Shown: piece after piece, positions 16,885-26,093 of the stretch
Position numbering within the stretch: position 1 is the first letter of the stretch
Layout: the number at the start of each line of letters is the position of its first letter
Assembly (NCBI RefSeq): GCF_900156265.1
Contig: NZ_FTNE01000011.1
Location: 1-64,000 of the forward strand
Direction: 5' to 3'
DNA: 64,000 nucleotides
Source of the DNA: Acidiphilium rubrum
Lineage (GTDB): Bacteria > Pseudomonadota > Alphaproteobacteria > Acetobacterales > Acetobacteraceae
Translations under genes and position numbers: made by a program
Notes under the pieces: model-generated
Database searches by the model: none
What the model saw: the letters and a program-made list of their open reading frames with translations, nothing else
Told to the model about the DNA's origin: nothing

Positions 16885-19800
16885 AGCAGGGTCCCCGCGG
16901 TGCTGCGTTGCGCCTCGATCGCTTCGTTGACCGCCATCAGTTCGGAGACGCCGATGTCACGCGCGCCGTGCTGCATCAGCAGGCGGCGTTCGGCATCGCC
17001 GAGGCCTGCGGGGGCGTCGGCCGTGGTCGCGGCGGCACCGGCGATCAGGCGGGCGGCGAGATCGTTGACGCTGACGCCGGAATTGATCGCGACGACCGGC
17101 AGTTCGACGCCGAAGCGGGTTTCGATGCCCATGCGGAGTTCGATGCTCATGAGCGAGTCCATGCCCAGCTCATCGAGCCGGCGGGCGGGGTCGATATCCT
17201 CCGCGGCGAGGCGGAGGATGCGGGCGACTTCGGCGGCGACCAGTGCGGCCACCAGGGCGCGGGCTTCGGCGTCCGGCTTACCGGCGATCATGCCGGCGAG
17301 GTCGAGCCCGGCGTCCGCGCTGATGCTGTCGGCGGCGGTGAACAGGCCGGCGAAACTCGGGGTTTGCAGCAGTTTCAGGGCGCGCAGCATGCCGTTCGGG
17401 CGGATGGTGGCGCAGTAGACCGTGGCGGGCACCGCATTGCCGGCGGCGAGCAGGCCGCCGAGATAGCCGAGCGCCTCACGCGCGCGCATGGCGGCGATGC
17501 CGCTGATGCGTTCGAGTTTCGCCGCGGTATCCTGGTCGCGCGCCAGCACGCCGGCATCGGCGATGGCACCCCAGGCGACCGCGAGGCCGGGCAGGCCGCG
17601 GGCGCGGCGGTTGCGCATCAGCCCTTGCAGATAGCCGTTGGCGGCGACGTAGGCCGACTGGCCGGGGTTGCCGATCATGGTGGTGGCGGAGGAATAGGCG
17701 ACGAAATAATCGAGCGCGTGGTCGCGCGTGGCGTGGTCGAGATGGGCGGCGCCGGTGATTTTGGGGGCCAGGACCGCGCGGGTGCGGGCCGGGGCGAGGT
17801 TGGCGATCAGCCCATCGTCGAGCACCATGGCGGCGTGGATGATGCCGGCGATGCGGCCGTGATCGGCCGTGAGTCGCGCGATCAGGGCGGTGACGGCGGC
17901 CTGGTCGGTCGCATCGAGCGGTTCGACCAGGATGGTGGTGCCGAGGCTGGTCATCGCCTCGGCGCGGGCTTGCAGCGCGGGTTCGAGCGTGCCGCGGCGC
18001 GAGGCGAGGACGATGGTGCGCGCGCCCTGTTCGGCGAGCCAGGCGGCGGTTTCGAACCCGAAGCCGCTGGTGCCGCCGACCACGAGATGCACGCCGGCGG
18101 CCGGTTCGAAGCGGTGGACCGGCGCGGTCGTGGCCATCGGCGGGGATGGCGGGCGGACCAGCAATTTGCCGATGTGCAGGCCCGATTGCATCGACTGGAA
18201 CGCCTCCGCCGCTGCCGGCGCATCGAACGCGCGGTAGGGCAGCGGGCAGAAATCGCCGCGTTCGAAGCCGGCCACGATGTCCTGCATCAGGGCCTGGGTG
18301 AGCGGCAGGTTGGCGGCGAGCAGCTGATCGAGGTCGACGCCGAAATAGGTCAGGTTGCGGCGGAACGGGCGCAGGCCGAGGGCGGTGTTGGCGACATAGT
18401 CGCGCTTGCCGAGTTCGATGAAGCGGCCGAACGGCTTGAGGCATTTCAGGCTGGCGAGCATGGCGTCGCCGGCCAGGGAGTTCAGCACGACATCGACGCC
18501 GCCGATCGCGTCGCGGATGTCATCGGCGAAGGCGGTGCTGCGGGAATTGAAGATGAGTTCGGCACCGAACAGGGTGGCGAGCGCGCGTTTGTCGGGCGAG
18601 CTGACGGTGGCGATGATGCGGGCACCGCGGGCGCGGGCGATCTGCATGGCGGCGATGCCGACGCCGCCGGCGGCACCGTGGATCAGCACGGTTTCGCCTT
18701 CGCGCAATTGGGCGAGATGGACCAGCCCGTACCAGGCGGTGAGGAAGGCGACCGGGATCGACGTGCTCGCCTCGACCGCCATGCCTTCGGGCAGTCTGGT
18801 GAAGACCCGCGCATCGGCGGTGGTGTGGGTGGCGAAACTCTGGCGGCCGAAGCCCATGACGGCGTCGCCCGGTTGCAGCGTGGTGACGGCGCTGCCGGCG
18901 CGGACGACGCGGCCGGCGCATTCGAAGCCGAACACCGCACCGGCCAGACCATCGTCGAGCACGTCGTCATCGAGCAGGCCGGTGGCGAGCATGACGTCGC
19001 GGAAGTTCAGGCCGGCAGCGGCGATTTCGACCTCGACCTCGTGCGCGGCGGGGGCGGTGCGGGTGGCGGGCACCCAGTCGAACTGCGAGAGCACGCCTTT
19101 GGCCGGGAGTTCGAGGCGCGCGGCCTCGACCTGATGGCTGGCTTGCCCGGTGGTGACGCCGTTGGCGAGGCGGATGGCGGTGATGCCGGTGGCATCGATC
19201 AGCAATTCCGCCTCGGTGCCTGGTGCAGCGAGCAGCGCGGCGAGATGGGGGGCGGCGCTGTCCGGCGCGAGGCCGGGTGCGAGGTCGATCAGTCTGAGGG
19301 TGATATCCGGGTATTCGTTGACCGCGACGCGGGCGAAGCACCAGAGGGCTTCGGCGGCGGGGTCGCTGCCGTCGAGACCGCTGACCACCAGCCAGAGGCG
19401 GGTGGGCAGGGCAGCGGTGGCGCCGAGCAGGGCGGCGAGATGATCGATATTGGCTTCGAGGCTGCGGTCGGCGGCGGTGAACACGTAATCGATCGTCTGA
19501 TCCGGGTGCGCGGCGGCGATGCTGGCGCAGGCCGCGCCGAAACCGGCCGGATCGGCTGCGATGGACCGCACGGTGCGGCCCTGGGCGTGGATGGTTTGGG
19601 TCAGCGCGTCGAACAGCGCTGCATGGCCGATCAGCACGGCGGGCGGGGCGGCGGCGGCGGCCGCGGTTGCGACTGCGTCGGGCCGGGCGAGCAGGATGGT
19701 GCCGGTGCCCGCACCGGTCGGGTACGGTTCGATCGCGTGGCAACCCGCGTGCAGCAGGGCGCGGCTGGCATCATGGCGCGAGACGCTGCGCGGGGCGCCG

Positions 19801-22800
19801 GCATCGGTCGCGCCGAGCAGGACATCGAGCATGATCGAATCGGTCGGTTGCAGCACCGCGATCAGGCCGGCGGGGTCGATCCGCGCGGCGAGGCCGCGGG
19901 CGAGGGCGGCATCGTCGGTGATGGCGCCGGCGAAGGCCAGGGCGAGATCATATCTGGTTTCGATCGGGGCGTCATCGGTTTCGGTGAGGTCGAGGATGTC
20001 GATACCATCGAGCGTGCCGCGCCGGGCCTGGAGGTGGCGCAGGCGTTTGCCGTCGGTGCCCGCGATGGTGACGGTGGCGCGTTGGGCGCGGATCAGCGGC
20101 AGGAGCGCGTGCAGCAGCCCCATCGAGCCGGGTTCGCCGATCAGCAGGCGCAGCGGATCGGGCGCGGTGCGACCAGCGAGGCGGCTGACCAGAGCGAGGG
20201 CGGCCTGGTGCAGCGGGGCGGCGAGGATCGAATCGGTCTCGAACTGATCGATGATCGATGCGCTGACGACAGCGCGCGCACCGGTGGCGATGGCGGCCGG
20301 CAGGCTGCGCAGCGCCTGGGCGCCGAGCACGATTTCGGGCGTCGCACCGGCGTGTTCGGCGGCGAAGGCTTCGAGGATCAGGGTGGCGGCGGGCAGGCCG
20401 GTTTCGGATGCCAGGGTCCAGCGATCGCCGGTATTGGTGGCAAGGCCGGCGGCTTGCAGACCGGCGTAGAGGCTGGCGGCGAGCGGCGATGGCGGTTGGG
20501 TTTCGCTGCGAACGGCGAGCGCCTGATGGGCGAGCGCGCGGGCGAAGGCTTCGAGGATCTGCCAGGATTCGGGCCGTTCGGTCAGCACCTGATCCTGCAG
20601 AGCGGCCACGGCATCCTGGTACAGCGCGGTACCGGCGGCGAAGCGTTCGAGCCTGATGGCGGTCTGGTGGAACAGCGCGGGGGCGGCTTTGCGGCGGTCG
20701 AACACCACGGCCCGGAACAGGCCGCCGGTCAGGGTTGCGATCACGCTGTGATCGGCGGCATAGAGCGTGGCGGCGATCGAGAGCGAATGATCGGTCTCGC
20801 GATCGACCACGACGCGGGCGCGGGCGGGGATTGCGTCGTCCTGATCGATCCGCAGATTGGCGAAGCGGACCGGCAGATAAGCGTAGCGCTCGCCCTGGCG
20901 CAGCTTGATGTTTTCGAACAGCGCGTGGAACGCGGCATCGAGTGCCACCGGGTGCAGGATGTGCGGGCGGGTGAAGGCACCGGCGGACGCCTCGATCGGG
21001 GCGAGGTCGATTTCGATGATCTTGTCGTCGCGCCGTGCGGCGAGCACGCGGCGGAAGGAAGGGCCGTAATCGACCCCGGCATCGCTCGCGCTGGCGTAGA
21101 CGCGTTCGGCGGTCATGTGGTGTGGCAGCTCCGTGGGGGCGACGAAGGCGGGCGGTGCCGAGGCCGGGCGGGTGATGCGGCCCCTGGCATGCAGCGTCCA
21201 TTCATCGCCGGCGTGGCGCGGGCGGCTCCAGATTTCGACGATGCCGGTATCGCCGGCGAGGCGGACCGAGATTTCGCGCATCTGCCCGGCTTGCAGCGGC
21301 AGCCATTGCAGCAGGTCGAAATCCTCGAGCGCGATCGGGCCTTCGGGCCAGGTTTCGCGTGCGACGGCGAGCGCCATTTCGGCGAAGCCGGTGCCGGGGA
21401 CGATGATTTCATCATCGATCCGGTGATCGGCCAGATAGGGCACGATCGTGGCATCGAGCAGGTGGCGCCACTCGGTGCCGCCGGTTTGCAGGCGGCTGCC
21501 GATCAGCGGGTGCAGCGGGGTGGTGCCGTAGAAATCGAGCGCCTCGGCGGTGTGGTTGTGCGGAAACTGGCGGCGCTGCCAGGCGTAGGACGGCAGAGCG
21601 ACGCGATGCGCTGTGGGGGCGCCGAACACGCGCTCGGCATCGAACCGGGCGCCGGCGACCAGCGCACGGGCAAGGATGGCGGTGAGCGGATCGCCGGGCA
21701 GGGCGCCGTTTTTTTCTTCGACCAGGCTGGCGAGCACCGTGCCGTCGGCGCCGATGTCGCGCAGCGTGTCGGTGATGTTGTTGCCGAGGATCGGGCGCGG
21801 GCCGATTTCGATGAACAGCGTGCCACCCTGGCGGGCGGCGGCGGTGATCGCATCGCGGAAGCGGACCGGTTCGCGCACGTTGTGCCACCAGTATTCGGCA
21901 TCGAGGCGATCGCCGGCCATCACCTCGCCGGTGACGGTGGAGATGAAACCGGTGGTCGTGCTGCTGGCCGCGATGGTGCCGAGCGCTTCGAGCAGCGGGG
22001 CGCGGATCGGCGCGAGCAGGCCAGAGTGGAACGGATAGGCCAGATCGAGCACGCGGGTGGCGATGCGGCGCTTCTGCGCGAAGCGGACGAAGCGGCGGAT
22101 GGTGGCTTCATCGCCCGACAGCGTGACCGAGGTGGGGCTGTTGCTGGCGGCGACTTCGAGGCCGGTGAAGCCGGCTTCCGCGATCAGGGTGGTGGCCGCG
22201 TCATGCGACAGGCTGGCGACCGCCATGGTGCCGAGACCGTGGACATCCTCCTGCTGCTGGCTGCGGTGATAGATGATGTGCACCGCCTGCGCGAGGCTGA
22301 TGGCACCGGCAGCTTCGGCGGCGGCGACTTCACCGACACTGTGGCCGAGCACCATGTCCGGCGCGATGCCGGCGGCGGCGAGGGCAGCGGTGAGCGAGGC
22401 CTGCACCGCGAACAGCATGGGCTGGGCGATGCGGGTGAATTTCAGCCGTGCCGCCAGATCGGGGTCATGCAGGGCGTCGACCAGGGACCAGCCGGCGAGC
22501 GGCTGGAATGCGGCGTCGATCGCGTCGAACCGCTGGCGGAACGCGGCGGCGCGCTGATAGGCGGTGCGGCCCATGCCGGCCCATTGGCAGCCGTTGCCGG
22601 AGAACACGAAGCACAGGCGGGGTGGTGCGGCCGGCGCGGTGCCGGTGGCGATGGCGGGATTGCTGCCGGTTTGTGCGAAATGCCGCAGCGCCTGGGCCAT
22701 CGCGATGCTGGAGTCGACCGGCAAAGCGAGGCGGTGGCCAGCGAGGTCGCGCTGCCAGGCGACCGCGTTGGCGATGCGGGCGGGGGCGATGTCGCTCGTG

Positions 22801-24281
22801 ACCATGAAATCGGCGAAGGCGGCGGCGGTTGCGGCGAGGGCGGCCTTGGAATGGGCGGAGAGCATCAGCACCGCGGCGGTATCGGGCGCTGCGGGGGACG
22901 CGACGGCGGTTTCGATGCCTTCGGCGGCGCGCAGCACGACATGGGCGTTGGTGCCGCCGAAGCCGAACGAGGAGATGCCGGCGTGCAGCGTGCCGGTGGC
23001 GGCGAGCGGCACCGCTTTGGTTGCCACGGCGAGGTTGAGGGCGCCGAAATCGATCGCCTGGTTGAGCGTTTCGGTGTGCAGCGTGCGCGGCAGCAGGCGG
23101 TGTTCCATCGCCAGAATGGCTTTGAACATGCCGGCGAGGCCGGAGGCGGGTTCGAGATGGCCGATGTTGGATTTGACCGAGCCGATCGGCAGGATGTCCG
23201 CGCGTTTCTGGCCCAGCGCCTCGCCGATCGCGGTGGCTTCGGCGGGGTCGCCCACGGCGGTGCCGGTGCCATGCGCCTCGGCGAAGGACAGGCGGGCGGG
23301 GTCGATGCCGGCCTCGCCGTAGATGCGTTCGAGCAGGGCGCGCTGGCCCTCCATCGCGGGGAGCGAGATGCCGGAGGTGCGGCCGTCCGAATTGATGCCC
23401 GAGGCGAGGGCGACGGCGCGGACCTTGTAGCCGCGCTCGATTGCGACATCGCGCCGGGTGAGCACCATGGCGACCGCACCCTCGGCGCGGACATAGCCAT
23501 CCGCCGCGGCGGCGAAGGGCCGGCACAGGCCGGTGGGCGAGAGCATCGAGGCGCGCGAGAAGCCGATGAACGAGGTGGGCGAGAGCAGCAGGTTGACACC
23601 CGCGACGATCGCGACATCGATCCGGCCCGAAGCGATCGCGGCCTGGGCTTCGGCGAAGGCGACCAGCGAGGAGGAGCAGGCGGTGTCGATGGTGAAGCTG
23701 GGGCCGTGAAAGTCGAAGATGTAGGAAATCCGGTTGGACAGCACCGAGAGGGTGTTGCCGGTCATGAAATGGCTCTCGATCGCGGCGGGATCGGTGGTGT
23801 GCAGATTGCCGTAATCGAGGCTGGAGGCGCCGACATAAACGCCGACTTCGGTGCCCGCGAGCGCGCTGGGCGGGATGCCGGCGTTTTCGAGCGCGCCCCA
23901 GACGACATCGAGCAGGAGGCGTTGCTGCGGGTCGATTTCGGCGGCTTCGCGCGGTGAAATGCCGAAGACCGCCGGGTCGAACCCTAGCGGATCGTCGATA
24001 TAGCCGCCCGCGAAGGTGTAGCTGAAGCCGGGCTGGCTCTTGTCCGGATGGAAGAACCGCTCGGCGCGCCACCGGCCGGCGGGCAGCGGCCCGACCGCGC
24101 AGCGTTCATCGACCAGTAATTGCCAGAAGGCAGCCTCGTCCGCGGCACCGGGCAGGCGGCAGGCGATGCCGTTGATGGCAACCTGCGAACGGTCGGGGCG
24201 GGCGGGGTTCGTGGGTAACGAAATCAAATCACTGCTCTCTTTCGGGCTGGGCAACGCAAGAAGTTTAATATTTTGCAACAT
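16881..24281 (-). CDS. Highly reducing type I polyketide synthase (KS-AT-DH-psiMT-ER-KR-ACP)
   Basis: A single-module, 2,466-residue polyketide synthase. The KS has Cys202 (DTACSSSL), His337 (EAHGTGT) and His375 (KSNIGH). The AT has the active serine 648 in GHSVG. The DH has His953 and Asp1115. A region around 1200-1480 resembles a degenerate methyltransferase (weak motif near 1376, LLIGEPGSMG). The ER NADPH loop HGAAGGVG is at 1868-1875. The KR has GGTSGFG at 2069-2075 and Tyr2211 in QSAYVAANG. The ACP carries Ser2376 in GMDSL. There is no thioesterase. All reductive domains look intact, so iterative use would give a saturated, fatty-acid-like chain. The downstream oxoamine synthase is the likely release enzyme. 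An in-frame TAG sits just upstream of the ATG at 24281. No Shine-Dalgarno is visible there, and a hairpin abuts the start. Confidence 0.95.
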   Translation of the reverse strand: MLQNIKLLALPSPKESSDLISLPTNPARPDRSQVAINGIACRLPGAADEAAFWQLLVDERCAVGPLPAGRWRAERFFHPDKSQPGFSYTFAGGYIDDPLGFDPAVFGISPREAAEIDPQQRLLLDVVWGALENAGIPPSALAGTEVGVYVGASSLDYGNLHTTDPAAIESHFMTGNTLSVLSNRISYIFDFHGPSFTIDTACSSSLVAFAEAQAAIASGRIDVAIVAGVNLLLSPTSFIGFSRASMLSPTGLCRPFAAAADGYVRAEGAVAMVLTRRDVAIERGYKVRAVALASGINSDGRTSGISLPAMEGQRALLERIYGEAGIDPARLSFAEAHGTGTAVGDPAEATAIGEALGQKRADILPIGSVKSNIGHLEPASGLAGMFKAILAMEHRLLPRTLHTETLNQAIDFGALNLAVATKAVPLAATGTLHAGISSFGFGGTNAHVVLRAAEGIETAVASPAAPDTAAVLMLSAHSKAALAATAAAFADFMVTSDIAPARIANAVAWQRDLAGHRLALPVDSSIAMAQALRHFAQTGSNPAIATGTAPAAPPRLCFVFSGNGCQWAGMGRTAYQRAAAFRQRFDAIDAAFQPLAGWSLVDALHDPDLAARLKFTRIAQPMLFAVQASLTAALAAAGIAPDMVLGHSVGEVAAAEAAGAISLAQAVHIIYHRSQQQEDVHGLGTMAVASLSHDAATTLIAEAGFTGLEVAASNSPTSVTLSGDEATIRRFVRFAQKRRIATRVLDLAYPFHSGLLAPIRAPLLEALGTIAASSTTTGFISTVTGEVMAGDRLDAEYWWHNVREPVRFRDAITAAARQGGTLFIEIGPRPILGNNITDTLRDIGADGTVLASLVEEKNGALPGDPLTAILARALVAGARFDAERVFGAPTAHRVALPSYAWQRRQFPHNHTAEALDFYGTTPLHPLIGSRLQTGGTEWRHLLDATIVPYLADHRIDDEIIVPGTGFAEMALAVARETWPEGPIALEDFDLLQWLPLQAGQMREISVRLAGDTGIVEIWSRPRHAGDEWTLHARGRITRPASAPPAFVAPTELPHHMTAERVYASASDAGVDYGPSFRRVLAARRDDKIIEIDLAPIEASAGAFTRPHILHPVALDAAFHALFENIKLRQGERYAYLPVRFANLRIDQDDAIPARARVVVDRETDHSLSIAATLYAADHSVIATLTGGLFRAVVFDRRKAAPALFHQTAIRLERFAAGTALYQDAVAALQDQVLTERPESWQILEAFARALAHQALAVRSETQPPSPLAASLYAGLQAAGLATNTGDRWTLASETGLPAATLILEAFAAEHAGATPEIVLGAQALRSLPAAIATGARAVVSASIIDQFETDSILAAPLHQAALALVSRLAGRTAPDPLRLLIGEPGSMGLLHALLPLIRAQRATVTIAGTDGKRLRHLQARRGTLDGIDILDLTETDDAPIETRYDLALAFAGAITDDAALARGLAARIDPAGLIAVLQPTDSIMLDVLLGATDAGAPRSVSRHDASRALLHAGCHAIEPYPTGAGTGTILLARPDAVATAAAAAAPPAVLIGHAALFDALTQTIHAQGRTVRSIAADPAGFGAACASIAAAHPDQTIDYVFTAADRSLEANIDHLAALLGATAALPTRLWLVVSGLDGSDPAAEALWCFARVAVNEYPDITLRLIDLAPGLAPDSAAPHLAALLAAPGTEAELLIDATGITAIRLANGVTTGQASHQVEAARLELPAKGVLSQFDWVPATRTAPAAHEVEVEIAAAGLNFRDVMLATGLLDDDVLDDGLAGAVFGFECAGRVVRAGSAVTTLQPGDAVMGFGRQSFATHTTADARVFTRLPEGMAVEASTSIPVAFLTAWYGLVHLAQLREGETVLIHGAAGGVGIAAMQIARARGARIIATVSSPDKRALATLFGAELIFNSRSTAFADDIRDAIGGVDVVLNSLAGDAMLASLKCLKPFGRFIELGKRDYVANTALGLRPFRRNLTYFGVDLDQLLAANLPLTQALMQDIVAGFERGDFCPLPYRAFDAPAAAEAFQSMQSGLHIGKLLVRPPSPPMATTAPVHRFEPAAGVHLVVGGTSGFGFETAAWLAEQGARTIVLASRRGTLEPALQARAEAMTSLGTTILVEPLDATDQAAVTALIARLTADHGRIAGIIHAAMVLDDGLIANLAPARTRAVLAPKITGAAHLDHATRDHALDYFVAYSSATTMIGNPGQSAYVAANGYLQGLMRNRRARGLPGLAVAWGAIADAGVLARDQDTAAKLERISGIAAMRAREALGYLGGLLAAGNAVPATVYCATIRPNGMLRALKLLQTPSFAGLFTAADSISADAGLDLAGMIAGKPDAEARALVAALVAAEVARILRLAAEDIDPARRLDELGMDSLMSIELRMGIETRFGVELPVVAINSGVSVNDLAARLIAGAAATTADAPAGLGDAERRLLMQHGARDIGVSELMAVNEAIEAQRSTAGTLL

Positions 24282-24283
24282 AA

Positions 24284-24313
24284 CATGGCGCTACTCAAAT
24301 CCGTAGCGCCATG
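24284..24313 (-). promoter_or_regulatory. Inverted repeat abutting the PKS start codon
   Basis: Perfect 11-bp arms CATGGCGCTAC and GTAGCGCCATG separated by 8 bases, ending two bases before the PKS ATG on the minus strand. It could be a transcriptional operator or an RNA hairpin that hides the initiation region. No regulator gene is adjacent, so its role is unknown. Confidence 0.55.
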
Positions 24314-24447
24314 GGCGATGTTTAACAGGGCGCGGACCGATCGACCATGGACCGGGGCCGCCGACCTGATGCAGTGTTTGTGCCGGTCGAATTGGGCGCA
24401 CCGCAGAGGCCGTGGCCAGCGCGATGGCGGGCAAGGCATAAGGAGGA

Positions 24448-24566
24448 CTTCTTTTTTGTAAAAAAGAAGCAAAAAACTTTCTGACTCCGGGGCATGGGCG
24501 TTTCGACCGGCACGGGCCCAGATTAGCGAAGTTTTTTTTGCTTCTTTTTTGTTCACAAAAAAGAAG
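24448..24566. repeat. Family-2 paired AT-rich hairpin element
   Basis: Two AT-rich hairpins (CTTCTTTTTTG-TA-AAAAAGAAG on the left; on the right the same stem with loop GTTCAC) are joined to CAAAAAACTTT and AAGTTTTTTTTG. A GC-rich centre of about 50 bp separates them and contains GGGGCATGGGCGTTT. The two ends are inverted copies of each other, and each is itself a palindrome. The element lies between livF and the PKS upstream region. Confidence 0.85.
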
Positions 24567-24597
24567 AAGTTTCTTCTGAAAGTCGATTACGACCGGC

Positions 24598-25314
24598 TCA
24601 AGATGCCGCGCGGCCGAGATAGGCTTCCTGCATCTGGCCCGAGGCGAGCAGATTGCTTGCGTTGTCCTGGTGGATGATGCGGCCGACTTCCAGCACGTAG
24701 CCGCGGTCGGCCAGTTTCAGGGCGGCGCGGGCGTTTTGCTCGACGATCAGGATGGTGACGCCGGTATCGGCGATGCTGCGCAGGCTGCGGAAGATGCTCT
24801 GGATGATGATCGGGGCGAGGCCGAGGCTGGGTTCGTCGAGCAGCAGGAGTTTGGGTTTGGCGACCAGGGCGCGGCCGATCGCGAGCATCTGTTGTTCGCC
24901 GCCGGACAAGGTGCCGGCGAACTGGGCGCGGCGCTCGGCGAGGCGGGGGAACATGGCGTAGATCGCCTCGACGCTGGCGGGGATTTCACCGGCCGGGCGG
25001 GTGAAGCCGCCGAGTTTCAGGTTTTCCGCGACCGTGAGGGTGCCGAACACGCGGCGGCCTTCGGGCGATTGCGCGATGCCGAGGCGCACGATGCGGTCGG
25101 CATTGGTGCGGGTGATATCGGTGCCTTCGAAGCCGATGGTGCCGCCGGTTTTGGGCAGCAGGCCGGAGATGGCGCGCATCAGCGTGGTCTTGCCGGCACC
25201 GTTCGCGCCGAGGATGGCGACCACCTCGCCCGCCGCGACGGTGAGGGAGACGCCTTTCAGCGCCTCGATCTGGCCATAGGCGACGCGCAGATCGTTGATC
25301 GTGAGCAAGCTCAT
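24598..25314 (-). CDS. livF: ABC transporter ATP-binding protein, LivF type
   Basis: One of the two ATPases of a branched-chain amino acid-type (HAAT family) importer. The 238 residues are the normal LivF length. Walker A GANGAGKTT is at 36-44, with signature LSGGEQQ and Walker B LLLLDEPSLGLAP, and the LivF-type C-terminus ends at ASGQMQEAYLG. The ATG at 25314 overlaps the livG stop (ATGA); the frame remains open further upstream but those residues are meaningless low-complexity sequence. It is the last gene of the livKHMGF set. HAAT systems also carry urea, amides or other solutes, so the substrate here is not certain. Confidence 0.93.
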   Translation of the reverse strand: MSLLTINDLRVAYGQIEALKGVSLTVAAGEVVAILGANGAGKTTLMRAISGLLPKTGGTIGFEGTDITRTNADRIVRLGIAQSPEGRRVFGTLTVAENLKLGGFTRPAGEIPASVEAIYAMFPRLAERRAQFAGTLSGGEQQMLAIGRALVAKPKLLLLDEPSLGLAPIIIQSIFRSLRSIADTGVTILIVEQNARAALKLADRGYVLEVGRIIHQDNASNLLASGQMQEAYLGRAAS

Positions 25315-26093
25315 GCCGCGGTTGCCTCGTCGTCGTCCCGGCCGAGATAGGCTTCGATCACCGCGGGGTTGGTGCGGATCGCGGTGGCATTGCCTTCGGC
25401 GATCTTGCGGCCGAAATTGATCACCACGATATGGTCGCTCACCTGCATCACCACATTCATGTCGTGCTCGACCAGCAGGATGGTGACACCGGTATCGCGG
25501 ATCATGAAGATGGTATCGTTCAGGGCGGCCGATTCCGCATCGTTCAGCCCGGCGGCCGGTTCGTCGAGAATGATCAGCCTGGGTTGGCCGGCGAGGGTGC
25601 GGGCGAGTTCGACGCGGCGCTGCACGCCATAGGGCAGCGAGGTTGCCGGTGTGTCGGCCACGCCTTCGAGATCGAGGCGGCGGAGGATGTCGTGGGTGCG
25701 GGCGGCGAGTTCGGCTTCCTCGCGGCGCTGGGCGGGCAGGGCGAGCAGGCCCTGCCACCAGTGCTGGCGGGCGGCGAGATGGCAGCCGGCGCGGACGTTT
25801 TCGAACACGCTCATGTCGGCGAACAGGCGGATGGTCTGGAAGGTGCGGCGCAGGCCCAGCGTGGCGATGCGGGCGGGTTTGGCGCCGGTGATGTCGTTGC
25901 CCTGCCAGCGGATCGTGCCGGAGGCGGGTTTGTAGACGCCGGTGATCATGTTGAAGACGGTGGTCTTGCCCGCGCCGTTCGGCCCGATCAGCCCGACGAT
26001 CTGGCCCTGGTTGACGGTGAAGCTCAGATCGTCGACGGCGCGCAAGCCGCCGAAGCTGATGCCGATGCCGTCGAGTTCGAGCAGTGCGGTCAT
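25311..26093 (-). CDS. livG: ABC transporter ATP-binding protein, LivG type
   Basis: The second ATPase of the importer, 260 residues. Walker A GPNGAGKTT is at 37-45. The LivG-type segment GLRRTFQTIRLFADMSVFENV follows, then a degenerate signature (LPYGVQRRVELARTLA) and Walker B LIILDEPAAGLN. The longer C-terminal part ending NPAVIEAYLG separates LivG from LivF. It overlaps livM upstream and livF downstream by four bases each (ATGA), so the whole set is translationally coupled. Confidence 0.93.
   Translation of the reverse strand: MTALLELDGIGISFGGLRAVDDLSFTVNQGQIVGLIGPNGAGKTTVFNMITGVYKPASGTIRWQGNDITGAKPARIATLGLRRTFQTIRLFADMSVFENVRAGCHLAARQHWWQGLLALPAQRREEAELAARTHDILRRLDLEGVADTPATSLPYGVQRRVELARTLAGQPRLIILDEPAAGLNDAESAALNDTIFMIRDTGVTILLVEHDMNVVMQVSDHIVVINFGRKIAEGNATAIRTNPAVIEAYLGRDDDEATAA

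Noticed and set aside
16908-23957. A 2,349-codon open frame on the plus strand opposite the PKS
   Set aside because: It is the antisense of the PKS in a GC-rich gene; its product is Gly/Asp/Glu-rich low-complexity sequence with no domains, while the minus strand shows complete KS, AT, DH, ER, KR and ACP motifs.
14705-24281. Heterocyst-glycolipid or standard fatty acid synthase role for the PKS
   Set aside because: No hgl-type partners and no thioesterase or KS chain-length partner; the coupled oxoamine synthase points to a different release route, though a related lipid product remains possible.
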